Assembly: GCA_002452265.1 (NCBI GenBank)
Contig: DKEW01000034.1
Span: 50,211-79,949 of the forward strand
Direction: 5' to 3'
From: Pelobacter sp. UBA6812
Lineage (GTDB): Bacteria > Desulfobacterota > Desulfuromonadia > Desulfuromonadales > Syntrophotaleaceae
Length of the DNA stretch: 29,739 bases
Positions 17,087 to 24,877 of this stretch are shown here, piece by piece; positions within the stretch are counted from its first letter, which is position 1; the number at the start of each line of letters is the position of its first letter. Made by a program: the position numbers and the translations under genes. The notes below the pieces were generated by a model. That model made no database searches and was not told the origin of the DNA. It saw only the letters and a list, made by a program, of their open reading frames with translations.

Positions 17087-17941
17087 CTATGTCGGGGGAA
17101 AACTCTTGCGTACCTCCAGTCGACCGGTGGTGCGCAGCCAGGCGATGATCTCGCGAGGCACGGGGTCAAGCTCCAGCGCCTCTTCGACGGACATCTCACC
17201 GCGTTGCAGTTTTTCAAGCATATGATTCTGGTGCCGGCTATGGGTGCGTCGTTGGTAGTAGTCGCGATAAACCAGGGATGCACCGAGTACCGCGATGATG
17301 CCCATCATCATCCAGAACACGCCATGACTGATCTCGACGTGGAAGCCATCGAGAAAAAGCTTAGTGCCGATAAAAAAGATCAGTTGGTAGGCCAGATCTT
17401 CCAGGCGCGGCAGGCGTTCCAGCAGGCGGACGAAGAAGCTGGCGGCAAAGCGCAGGAAGATGATACCGAGGATGCCGCCGACCCATACCACCAGCAATTT
17501 GTCGGTCATGGCGACGGCAGTGGTTATACTGTCGATGGAAAATGCAATGTCGGTCAATTCTACCAAGACCACTATTTTCCAGAAACCGGCAACGGGTTTG
17601 GTGCGCAGTTGGTGGGCATCTTCCTTGTAAAAGAAAAACATGTGTTTCATGGCCAGGTAGACCAGATAACCACCGCCGATAAGCTTGAAAAATCCGAAGC
17701 GCATCAGATGCGCTGCGAACACCAGGGCGATAAAACGGAAGATAAAGGCGCCAACAATACCGTAGGTCAGGGCACGTTTTTGCTGATTACGGGGAAGGTT
17801 GCGCACCAGGATGGCCAGTACCAGGGCGTTGTCCACCGACAATATCCCCTCCAGAATGGCGAGGGTGCCAATGGTCAGCAGGTCGAAGGCGTGAAAGTTG
17901 ACGATTTCCTGCGCAAGTTGGGAAAACAAAGTAGTGTCCAT
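17087..17941 (-). CDS. TerC/Alx-family integral membrane protein
   Basis: A 284-residue inner-membrane protein of the TerC family, whose members include the Alx and MeeF-type manganese exporters and tellurite-resistance TerC. Family hallmarks are LEGILSVDNALVLAIL near residues 30-45 and ELTDIAFSIDSITTA near 130-145, with intramembrane Asp residues thought to bind metal. About seven hydrophobic segments are present, followed by a charged cytoplasmic tail rich in Arg, His and Glu. The ATG at 17941 is chosen because GGAAAG precedes it; the open frame runs 38 codons further but without family similarity. I looked for a yybP-ykoY manganese riboswitch upstream and saw none. Confidence 0.9.
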   Translation of the reverse strand: MDTTLFSQLAQEIVNFHAFDLLTIGTLAILEGILSVDNALVLAILVRNLPRNQQKRALTYGIVGAFIFRFIALVFAAHLMRFGFFKLIGGGYLVYLAMKHMFFFYKEDAHQLRTKPVAGFWKIVVLVELTDIAFSIDSITTAVAMTDKLLVVWVGGILGIIFLRFAASFFVRLLERLPRLEDLAYQLIFFIGTKLFLDGFHVEISHGVFWMMMGIIAVLGASLVYRDYYQRRTHSRHQNHMLEKLQRGEMSVEEALELDPVPREIIAWLRTTGRLEVRKSFPPT

Positions 17942-18145
17942 GATCTTTCCGATGTTAGATGGCAGCGTTATTAAGGCATAGGCTGGAGTCGCGGCCGATG
18001 TGGCGACGGTCGGCTGCCGAGCATATTTGGTTGTTTGCAAGAAGGTTGGCAACACTGTGCTTTAGATTTTAGATGCGCGGTTGCCTCTGCAAAAAATGAA
18101 ATGATTGAAACGCGACATTTTTCTAAATCTTTCTGCGTTTGACCA

Positions 18146-18412
18146 TCAACGTAGGCTGGATTGCCGTGAGGTTTTATTGGCCTTCTCAAGGTCGGCTTGA
18201 ACTTGCGTGCGACTTCTTTCATAAACTATTTCCCTTCCCATCACTGTGCCTGCATAGGCGCGTCCTGTTCGGGTTGGAATCAGCTCGCATTTGACGCTAT
18301 GCTCCCCTTCCCCTAGAATTACTTTTATCCGCTCAGCTTGTTTGCTGAGAACTTCAACCTCAACGGTATTGCCGCTTTCAGTAATACGGACCTCGATTTT
18401 CTCTGTGGTCAT
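18146..18412 (-). CDS. Small conserved hypothetical protein
   Basis: An 88-residue protein beginning MTTEKIEVRITESGNTVEVE. The first ~60 residues look like an all-beta fold (alternating hydrophobic strands, VILGEGEHSVKCELIPTR), followed by a charged helix (YERSRTQVQADLEKANK). No catalytic motif, signal peptide or membrane segment is visible. Codon use looks coding-like. A GGAG sits about 11 bases upstream, slightly far. It lies 200 bp upstream of terC on the same strand, but a transcriptional link is not shown. Function unknown. Confidence 0.6.
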   Translation of the reverse strand: MTTEKIEVRITESGNTVEVEVLSKQAERIKVILGEGEHSVKCELIPTRTGRAYAGTVMGREIVYERSRTQVQADLEKANKTSRQSSLR

Positions 18413-18577
18413 AAAATGAATAACTCCGGTTGTGGATCCTAAGGGTTGTCCATGGCGAGTCTTCTGATAAGTTCAAGTGTTTCCAGGAAACTAGAGCATA
18501 AATGATTTTGCCATGCAAGGGCTGATTACAGGGATACCCGGCCAATCAAGGAGAGGGTAGGTTGGCGTGGGCGATAA

Positions 18578-18712
18578 TACTGCCCGTTCCGCGGGCGATG
18601 CACCGCGAATGATAAAACCCGGCACATCGGCAACAGCATGAACGCCGAGGTGGCCTATGGAGAGTGCGTGGCTAAAGCCATGGGGATTCCGCTTAGCGAA
18701 ATTTCGAAATGA
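18578..18712 (+). pseudogene. Possible C-terminal gene remnant (44 codons, no start)
   Basis: Within an otherwise gene-free stretch (18413-18995), a frame bounded by TAA (18575-18577) and TGA (18710-18712) encodes 44 residues that read like real protein, including TRHIGNSMNAEVAYGECVAK and GIPLSEISK. There is no start codon upstream within the frame. The GNS...A pattern loosely recalls the last motif (X) of cytosine-C5 DNA methyltransferases, but this is weak. It could be a decayed gene tail or chance. Confidence 0.3.
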
Positions 18713-18779
18713 TTTCCATCCAGCCAGATCTGATGCAGGTCAATTAGCGCAATAAAACCCTTAGTGATGAAATTCAACT

Positions 18780-18820
18780 AAAAGGGCCACCCGCGATATG
18801 TATGGGCAGCCCTTTTGTTT
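18780..18820. terminator. Bidirectional terminator-like hairpin
   Basis: AAAAGGGC (18780-18787) pairs with GCCCTTTT (18809-18816); inside, a symmetric CA/CA internal loop is followed by CCC/GGG. T-rich flanks occur on both strands (CCCTTTTGTTTT on plus, GGCCCTTTTAG on minus). On the minus strand it lies about 180 bp downstream of the small lipoprotein gene; on the plus strand it follows the putative gene remnant by 68 bp. Confidence 0.65.
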
Positions 18821-18862
18821 TATCCGTTCGAAAACAGTAGAAATGGTTCTTGCTATTTTGGG

Positions 18863-18881
18863 TGCATTTGTACCAAATGCA
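18863..18881. repeat. Perfect 8-bp inverted repeat, operator-like
   Basis: TGCATTTG-TAC-CAAATGCA forms a perfect 8+3+8 palindrome in non-coding sequence about 115 bp beyond the 3' end of the minus-strand lipoprotein gene. The short spacer fits a dimeric repressor site better than an RNA hairpin. No plus-strand gene follows it, so its role is unclear. Confidence 0.4.
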
Positions 18882-18995
18882 TATCTTGAGCGAGGCAGCA
18901 AGCCTTGTGTAAGGTTGATAGCGCAGGTTTTCTTACTGCCATTCTATGGTTATTAGGTTTTGAAGAACGCAATTGCTCCTGCCAGATGGGTACAT

Positions 18996-19238
18996 CTACC
19001 TGAACAAGGAATCCCGTTTGATTTGATCCATGCGGATATCATATTCAGGTTTGGCAATCTTCCCATCCTTGTAATCTTGCTCGACCTTGTCCTCTTGCCG
19101 CTTCAAATGATACTCATAACCTCCGGCTCCGGCGGCGGCACCTCCCACCGCACCCAGGCCTGCGCTGCCGACATTGCTGCTACATCCGGTCAGCAGGAAC
19201 GTTGCCAGAAAAATCATCAGCATTACGGTTCTTTTCAT
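18996..19238 (-). CDS. Small lipoprotein
   Basis: An 80-residue predicted lipoprotein. The signal peptide MKRTVMLMIFLATFLLTGC ends in the lipobox LTGC with Cys19. A glycine/alanine-rich stretch (about 25-41) follows, then a charged helical tail with DGKIAKPEYDIRMDQIKRD, resembling the short SHOCT-type ending (DGxIxxxEYxxRxxQI). The start at 19238 is strongly supported by GGAGGTGCGTT directly upstream; the open frame continues 17 codons upstream without support. Function unknown, probably a small envelope component. Confidence 0.85.
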   Translation of the reverse strand: MKRTVMLMIFLATFLLTGCSSNVGSAGLGAVGGAAAGAGGYEYHLKRQEDKVEQDYKDGKIAKPEYDIRMDQIKRDSLFR

Positions 19239-19623
19239 AACGCACCTCCGAGTATTGGATTTCCGTGTCTTGCATGCAGAGTCCCTCACGGCAAGTCAGG
19301 ATAACGGGTACTGAAAAAATCCTTGCCGGGGAGTTTGCATGGCGCATTCAACAAGCATATTGTGTTACCGCGGAATATCAAGATACAGAATCAGGCCAGT
19401 TGCCTTATCCATATCGGGGTTCAACCCACTAGTATGGCAGAAGGATCGGGATATTTTTCTGTGGGAGCAGTCAAGCAGGAGTGGTCCGGTTCGATTTAAT
19501 GTGCAGTGGAGCGTGCCATGACCCGATGTGCGAATAAAAAGTTTAAAATTATCAGGGTGTTAAGCATTAGGCGTTTTCGGTAAAGGGCTGAAACTCCTAA
19601 AGCTGCCGTAATGATGCGTGATC
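19239..19623. other. Gene-free interval; nothing convincing seen
   Basis: This 385-base stretch separates the lipoprotein gene (minus) from the spermidine-synthase-like gene (minus). Short open frames here lack ribosome sites and protein-like composition. A short inverted repeat, GCCGTAA (19605-19611) / TTACGGC (19624-19630), overlaps the stop codon of the latter gene but has no T tract. Confidence 0.6.
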
Positions 19624-20301
19624 TTACGGCCCACGTTCCGCGAGCCAGATGGTATGAAGGTCACCTTTGTTGTTGTGCTCTCGTACGCGGTTTTGCCTTA
19701 CTTTGAAGCCTACCTTTTTCAGCCGTTCCGTAAAACTGCGGTCAGGGCCGGCCGACCACACGGCGAGTAAGCCATCGGGGCGCAGCGCCGAGTAAGATGC
19801 CGTCAAGCCTTCTATCGAATACAACCAATTATTCTTTTTGCGGGTCAAGCCCTCAGGACCGTTGTCGACATCGAGCAGGATCGCATCATAAGCCCGTCGT
19901 TCGGATTTCAATACCTTGGCCACATCCCCTTCGCGGACCGTGGCGCGTGTATCGCGCAACGGATGCCCCGCATGTTCGCCAAGCTCGCCCTGGTTCCACT
20001 TCACCACGGCCGGTACCAGCTCAGCCACCACCACCTCGGCATTGTCGCCAAGGTTCCGCAGGGCGGCAGCCAGGGTGAAACCCATCCCTAAACCGCCAAT
20101 CAGCACGCGGGGGGCGGGTCGCCCTGCGACTTTTTTGCACGTGACTTCCGCCAGGGCATCTTCGGACCCATGAGCGCGTGTGCTCATAAGTACCCCACCA
20201 CCGACGATGCTGATGGAGAATTCAGTATTGCGTTGATGAAGTTGAAGTTCCCCATCGGTGCCGGGAATCGGAGCGGTATCGAGCAGTTTCCAGGGGATCA
20301 T
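19624..20301 (-). CDS. Spermidine synthase-like SAM-dependent methyltransferase-fold protein
   Basis: A 225-residue Rossmann-fold protein like the spermidine synthase superfamily. It shows the nucleotide-binding glycine loop VLIGGLGMGFT (67-76), an acidic strand end (VAELVP, E94), GDV (125-127) and LDVDNGPEGL (143-152), where spermidine synthases carry an acidic LxDxxDP-like segment. It lacks much of the N-terminal beta domain of true spermidine synthases and is shorter than the usual 280-300 residues, so the substrate is uncertain; it could methylate something else. No strong ribosome site is visible upstream of ATG 20301. The polyamine-type deacetylase fusion lies nearby but is separated by another gene. 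Confidence 0.75.
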   Translation of the reverse strand: MIPWKLLDTAPIPGTDGELQLHQRNTEFSISIVGGGVLMSTRAHGSEDALAEVTCKKVAGRPAPRVLIGGLGMGFTLAAALRNLGDNAEVVVAELVPAVVKWNQGELGEHAGHPLRDTRATVREGDVAKVLKSERRAYDAILLDVDNGPEGLTRKKNNWLYSIEGLTASYSALRPDGLLAVWSAGPDRSFTERLKKVGFKVRQNRVREHNNKGDLHTIWLAERGP

Positions 20302-20452
20302 TTATGGGCTCGCATGGTAAGGAAAAAGTCAAACGGGATTTGTTACACTGAATAACATAAATGGGCGGTGCGGACCAGCTGCTAAATCGATAGCGCAGAG
20401 CAATTTCACAAACGAACAGGCATGGTCTGGTTTTACTTCGGAAGGGAGAGGC

Positions 20453-20490
20453 AAAAAAGGGCGGCTTCCCCTGACGGGTGCCGCCCTTTT
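20453..20490 (-). terminator. Rho-independent terminator of the TM2/pilin-like gene
   Basis: Read on the minus strand, AAAAGGGCGGC pairs with GCCGCCCTTTT (20455-20465 / 20480-20490) and the stem is followed by a run of six T. It begins 17 bases after the stop codon of the zinc-ribbon/TM2 gene. Confidence 0.88.
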
Positions 20491-20506
20491 CAGATATGAA
20501 AGTTGA

Positions 20507-21250
20507 TTATTCGATGAAATGGAACAGGCCGTATCCGCCTTCCATGCCGAGTTGATCGGCGATCTCGTTTTCGATGCTGGTGCGGCTGTTGGAGGCTATT
20601 TCAGTATCCTCACTGCCCATCAGGTAGGCGGTGTCGCCATTTTTGTGAAAGGTGATGATCTGAAAGTCATCCGGTCCCAGCGACCGATAGTATACCGCCA
20701 CGCCATCGGCCGCGCCGCAGGTCATCTGACCGCTTTGGGTCGGATAAGTCTGATAGTCCGCGTAATAACTTTGGGTTTGTGTCACGCAGTTTCTCAAATC
20801 GGACATGGCGGCTGCGTTGAAGGCTTTTTGTCGGTAGGCTGCAAATTGTGGGATGGCGATGGCTGCCAGGATACCGATGAAGGCAATGCCTACCATCGGC
20901 ACCACAATGGCGAGAACCAGGCCGACCCCGCTGGTGTCTGGATAGCGCTGTTGAAGTTCCGCTTCGCTTTTAAAGCAATAGAGGATAAATTCCACAAACG
21001 CGATCAATCCGGGGATGCCGGTCCAAAAGAAAAGCAGATAAAGGAAGCCGACTCCATATTTTTTCACATAAAATTTATGGGCTCCGAGGCCACCCAGGAA
21101 AAAGGTGATCAGGAGAAGAGCAGCCTTGCTGACGCCAGAGGTTGGTGCCGTCATCGCCCTGACCCCGCAATGGGGGCAGATTTCAGCCTGGATATGCAGT
21201 TGTTTTCCACAGGTGGAACAAAATTTTCCCTGATCGATATTTTCCGACAT
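20507..21250 (-). CDS. Zinc-ribbon, TM2-domain and type IV pilin-like fusion protein
   Basis: A 247-residue membrane protein with three modules. Residues 11-28 form a zinc ribbon (CSTC and CPHC pairs). Residues 43-95 are a TM2 domain: two helices with GGLGAHKFYVKKYGVG, the hairpin seen in TM2 proteins. Residues 116-175 read like a type IV pilin start: GIAFIGILAAIAIPQFAAYR, then FNAAAMSDLRNCVTQTQSYYADYQTYP, which closely resembles Geobacter-type PilA. The leader-peptidase motif GFTLIE is missing, so the segment is probably an anchored membrane helix rather than a processed pilin. The start at 21250 has AGGAGGAAAA upstream. Function unknown. Confidence 0.82.
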   Translation of the reverse strand: MSENIDQGKFCSTCGKQLHIQAEICPHCGVRAMTAPTSGVSKAALLLITFFLGGLGAHKFYVKKYGVGFLYLLFFWTGIPGLIAFVEFILYCFKSEAELQQRYPDTSGVGLVLAIVVPMVGIAFIGILAAIAIPQFAAYRQKAFNAAAMSDLRNCVTQTQSYYADYQTYPTQSGQMTCGAADGVAVYYRSLGPDDFQIITFHKNGDTAYLMGSEDTEIASNSRTSIENEIADQLGMEGGYGLFHFIE

Positions 21251-21379
21251 TTTTCCTCCTTGATACATCCCCTGGCTGGACATGCGTGCAGTAAAGTGAT
21301 CCATAAAAAGTAAGTCTTGGTTAACTTATTGGAAGGTTGGTCTTATGTCAAGCAGCTCGGTTGGCTTTTGAGTCTTGCT

Positions 21380-23149
21380 TTACTCAACGGGATTTCTCCT
21401 TTCATCGGGGCCGAAAGCTCCCGCCGAGAGGCCGGTGAAGAAACTTAGCGCGTAATCGCCCAGTTGACCGGTATCGTAGCCGCCCTCCTGTACCACCAGA
21501 GTTGGCAGGTGTAGAGCGCCGAGAAGGTGTCCGTTCCATTCAAAGTCGGGGGGACGCAAGGACCAAGTGCCGGTTGGGTCCCCCATGCCGGTATCAAAAC
21601 CCAAGGCTATGACCAGGAAATCAGGTTTAAATCGCTCGATGCGTTTTATGGCGCGTTGCAAGGCCTCGCGGTAACGCTCGACGGTTAAATGTTCCGCGAG
21701 TGGCAGGTTAAGATTGAATCCCTGACCAGAGTCCGCACCACGCTCTTCGGCAAACCCGCTGAAATAAGGGTAGGCGAAGCGGGGATGGCCATGGATGGAT
21801 AGCGTCAAAACGTCCGGTCGGCGGTAGAAAATTTCCTGGGTGCCGTTGCCGTGATGGTAGTCGATGTCGAGTACCGCGACCTTGCCGGTGCCGCTTAGAT
21901 AGTGGGCGGCAATGGCCGTGTTATTGAGATAGCAGAATCCGCCGAACAATGCACGTTCCGCATGGTGGCCGGGGGGCCGTATCAGCGCATAGGCCAGGCG
22001 TTGGCCGCCCAGCAATTGGCTGGCGGCGGTCAGCGTGCAATCGACGCCGCTGCTGGCAGCGGGGAAGGCATTATGCGTCAGTGGCGTAAAGGTGTCGATG
22101 CAGTAGTAGCCGGCCCGCGTGGCACGGTCGATGGGAGGGCGACTGGCGTTACGCACCGGAAAAACATACGGATAAACCGCTTCGTTTTCCGGCAAGGCCG
22201 CGCAAACGGTTTTGAGATAGCGCACGAACGCCCGATCATGAACAGCGGTAATGTGTCGCTCGGAAAAATGTTTGACCGGCAAGGGCTCAAACAGCCCGGA
22301 ATTAGATATTTTTTCAAGGATGGCACCGATACGGGCCGGCGCCTCGACATAACCGCGTTCCCGCACGTGGTGGATGTCATGGCGATGGTTGACCGTTAGC
22401 GCAATGCGCTCGTCGGCCGGAACCGTGGCTGTTGCAGGGGGCCGGGTAAGTGAAGGTGAGCGGTATCGACAGGGCCGCAATTGCACCGGGTCATCCGTGA
22501 ACGAGTCAAGCACCATGGCGACGTACTCGGGAGAGCAGAGGTGGCGGTATTTTCTCTCTAGGATGGTTTTTACGATGGCCTTGGCTTGCAGTTTCCCTAA
22601 GGGGAGATCCTGCCCTAGATCGTCCCACACCAGATAGGGGGGATTGTCACCGTCTTCCTTGACCGGCGTTTCGTAAGCTGTGCCGATTATGGGGCGGGCA
22701 CCATAACGTTCGTAAAAACGCAGCCGCGCTCGGTTCTTTTTGAGGGTTTCGGGGTCGCGGCACAGGACGGGGTCGTCCGGTAGGCATTCAAAAAACAACC
22801 CGATGGCACCCCGTCCCCGGGTTTCCTCGCGAACCCTCTGGTAGAGGGCTCCGCCGATGCCGCGTCCGGTAAGCTGCCGGGCGGTAGAGATATATTCCAG
22901 GTACCCGAATTTCAGGTCCGGTTCGAGGAGCAGCAGTGCAAACCCTTCGACCTGGCGGCGCTGGTTCTCTGCAATATATAGAATTGCCCGAAAGCCGTGT
23001 TTGAGGGGGTTGGTCAGTTGCTGTGGGAGTTTGTCGATATCGCGGGCTGCAAGGTCGGCAAACTGGGCTTTCAAAATCTGCTGCACCTGAGCGATGGCGG
23101 TGCGGTTGGCAGGGAGGACATCATCGTAGATGCGTCGGATGCGGAACAT
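21380..23149 (-). CDS. GNAT acetyltransferase fused to histone deacetylase/acetylpolyamine amidohydrolase-family protein
   Basis: A 589-residue two-domain protein. Residues 1-175 form a GNAT N-acetyltransferase with the acetyl-CoA loop RQLTGRGIGG (91-100) and YERYGARPI near 146-154. Residues about 250-580 form a zinc-dependent deacetylase domain with PPGHHAE (H395, H396), LDIDYHHGNGTQ (zinc ligands D430 and H432), FDTGMGDP (D519) and EGGYDT (Tyr558), so all catalytic residues are present. Its style resembles acetylpolyamine amidohydrolases. The fusion joins acetyl addition and removal in one polypeptide. A GGAA ribosome site lies six bases from ATG 23149. The substrate, polyamine or protein lysine, is undetermined. 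Confidence 0.88.
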   Translation of the reverse strand: MFRIRRIYDDVLPANRTAIAQVQQILKAQFADLAARDIDKLPQQLTNPLKHGFRAILYIAENQRRQVEGFALLLLEPDLKFGYLEYISTARQLTGRGIGGALYQRVREETRGRGAIGLFFECLPDDPVLCRDPETLKKNRARLRFYERYGARPIIGTAYETPVKEDGDNPPYLVWDDLGQDLPLGKLQAKAIVKTILERKYRHLCSPEYVAMVLDSFTDDPVQLRPCRYRSPSLTRPPATATVPADERIALTVNHRHDIHHVRERGYVEAPARIGAILEKISNSGLFEPLPVKHFSERHITAVHDRAFVRYLKTVCAALPENEAVYPYVFPVRNASRPPIDRATRAGYYCIDTFTPLTHNAFPAASSGVDCTLTAASQLLGGQRLAYALIRPPGHHAERALFGGFCYLNNTAIAAHYLSGTGKVAVLDIDYHHGNGTQEIFYRRPDVLTLSIHGHPRFAYPYFSGFAEERGADSGQGFNLNLPLAEHLTVERYREALQRAIKRIERFKPDFLVIALGFDTGMGDPTGTWSLRPPDFEWNGHLLGALHLPTLVVQEGGYDTGQLGDYALSFFTGLSAGAFGPDERRNPVE

Positions 23150-23319
23150 GGCGGTTCCATTCGTGAGATAGTGTGTGAGGTTCCTGAAAGTAGATGAGAT
23201 TATAGCCGGTTTTTGTGGCGGGTGAAAGTGCTTGTTGGGCCAATCAATATCCGTCTTGCCTCATGCCGCGCCTCGGTTACCCTCTTCTATTTTTATTAGG
23301 GGGTATATGGAAGTATCCT

Positions 23320-23348
23320 TTGACACGATCGTGTCTATGTGGCAATAT
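23320..23348 (+). promoter_or_regulatory. modABC promoter with a perfect palindromic operator
   Basis: A -35 box TTGACA (23320-23325) and -10 CAATAT (23343-23348) are spaced 17 bp apart, about 100 bp before modA. The perfect 14-bp palindrome GACACGATCGTGTC (23322-23335) overlaps the -35 box and spacer, ideal for repression. It does not look like the E. coli ModE site. A molybdate- or tungstate-responsive repressor is inferred from the position. Confidence 0.7.
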
Positions 23349-23446
23349 CATGCCGAAATTGCGGGTTTTAGAAAAAGACATTGGTAGCGCCTCGCCTTGA
23401 CCTACCCTTGTAATCTCATGTCATTTGACCCAGAAAGGATTTTACC

Positions 23447-24184
23447 ATGCGTTCGCTGTTGATTACACTGTTGCTGTCACTGTTTCTAGTTTTGCCCGGT
23501 TTCGCCGCAGAGGTTCATCTTTCGGTTGCGGCCAGCATGACCGATGCGGTTAAAGAACTCGTTGCCACTTATGAGAAGCAGGCCGAAGACGTTACTTTGT
23601 TGCCCAACTTCGCTTCATCGGGGGCTCTCGCCAAACAGATCGCTCAGGGCGCTCCGGCAGACATTTATATAGCTGCCAACCCCAAGTGGATGAACTATCT
23701 GGTGACGGAGAAATACATTCCTGCCGGGCAGGTGCGGACTTTCGCTTTTAATTCCCTGGTGTTTGTCGGGCAGAAAGGTCCTGCGATCACCCATCTTGAA
23801 GATATCGTGCATCTTCAGCGGATTGCGATTGGTAGTCCCAAGAGCGTACCCGCCGGTCAATATGCCGAACAGGCTCTCAAGGCTGCGGGGCTTTATGCCC
23901 AGGTAGAGGGTAAGTTGATCATGGCCAAAGATGTGCGCCAGGCCCTAATGTACGCGGATCGAGGGGAAACCAACGGCGCCTTTGTCTATAAGACCGATGC
24001 CCTGCTGGCAAAAGATGCGGTTGTTTTGCTGGAGGTTCCTCAAGCCTTATATAGCGAGGTAACCTATCCGATCGGACTCACCGTCGAGGGGATTAAAAAT
24101 CCTGATGCGATCGCTTTTTTTGATTATCTGAAAACCGATCAGGCGACCGGAATCCTGAGAAAATACGGTTTTGTGGTTCGCTAA
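23447..24184 (+). CDS. modA: Molybdate ABC transporter, periplasmic binding protein ModA
   Basis: A 245-residue periplasmic solute-binding protein for molybdate (possibly tungstate). A signal peptide (MRSLLITLLLSLFLVLPGFA) is cleaved before AEVHLSVAASMTDAVKEL. Family motifs are FASSGALAKQIAQGAPADIYI, with serine ligands expected at AAS and SSG, and the later VPAGQYAEQAL and GETNGAFVYKTDAL. Ribosome site AGAAAGGA precedes ATG 23447. First gene of modABC. Confidence 0.96.
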   Translation: MRSLLITLLLSLFLVLPGFAAEVHLSVAASMTDAVKELVATYEKQAEDVTLLPNFASSGALAKQIAQGAPADIYIAANPKWMNYLVTEKYIPAGQVRTFAFNSLVFVGQKGPAITHLEDIVHLQRIAIGSPKSVPAGQYAEQALKAAGLYAQVEGKLIMAKDVRQALMYADRGETNGAFVYKTDALLAKDAVVLLEVPQALYSEVTYPIGLTVEGIKNPDAIAFFDYLKTDQATGILRKYGFVVR

Positions 24185-24187
24185 CGG

Positions 24188-24877
24188 ATGTTTACATTTT
24201 CCCCAACGGATTTGCAGGCGATGGAACTCTCTGCACGGGTGGCGTTTATTGCCACCCTGTTTTCACTTCCTATCGGCTTCGCAACGGCATACATTCTGGT
24301 TTTTATCCGTATTCCTGCAAAACCCCTGATCCACGGCCTGGTCAATCTTCCGCTGGTTCTGCCGCCGGTGGTCGTTGGTTATCTGCTTCTTTTGTCGTTG
24401 GGAAGTCGAGGTTGGCTGGGCAAACTGCTGGCAGGTGTGGGTATTCACATTATCTTCACATGGAAAGCGGCGGTCATTGCCTCGATGGTGGTGGGGTTTC
24501 CACTGTTGGTCCGTTCGATCTGCATCGGCATGGAGGATATCGACGAGCGGTTGCTTCAAGCTTCACGAACCCTCGGGGCACGCTGGTACGATACCCTTTT
24601 ATCCATTACGTTGCCCCTGTCGACCCGCGCCATCGTTGCCGGTGCCACATTGATGTTTGCCCGCAGTCTCGGCGAATTCGGTGCGACGATCATCCTGGCC
24701 GGGAATATCCCGGGCGTCACACAGACTATTCCCCTGGCCATTTTTGACTATACCAGCACCCCGGGTGGCGATCGCATGGCTTTGGGGCTTTGCCTCGTAT
24801 CGATCATGTTGGCACTGACGGTTTTGCTTTTTGATGAAGGACTGGTTAAACGTTTCAAGCGAAGGAATCGGCAATGA
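24188..24877 (+). CDS. modB: Molybdate ABC transporter permease ModB
   Basis: A 229-residue inner-membrane permease with about five to six helices. It shows the ModB/CysT-like sequence LVNLPLVLPPVVVGYLLL and the EAA-type cytoplasmic loop (LLQASRTLGARWYDTLLSI) that contacts the ATPase, then SLGEFGATIILAGNIPG typical of ModB. ATG 24188 comes three bases after modA stops, but its ribosome site is weak, suggesting translational coupling; ATG 24221 is an alternative. Its stop codon overlaps the modC start. Confidence 0.95.
   Translation: MFTFSPTDLQAMELSARVAFIATLFSLPIGFATAYILVFIRIPAKPLIHGLVNLPLVLPPVVVGYLLLLSLGSRGWLGKLLAGVGIHIIFTWKAAVIASMVVGFPLLVRSICIGMEDIDERLLQASRTLGARWYDTLLSITLPLSTRAIVAGATLMFARSLGEFGATIILAGNIPGVTQTIPLAIFDYTSTPGGDRMALGLCLVSIMLALTVLLFDEGLVKRFKRRNRQ

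Noticed and set aside
17942..18145. A manganese (yybP-ykoY) riboswitch upstream of terC
   Set aside because: TerC-type genes often have one, but the conserved aptamer blocks were not found in this leader on the minus strand.
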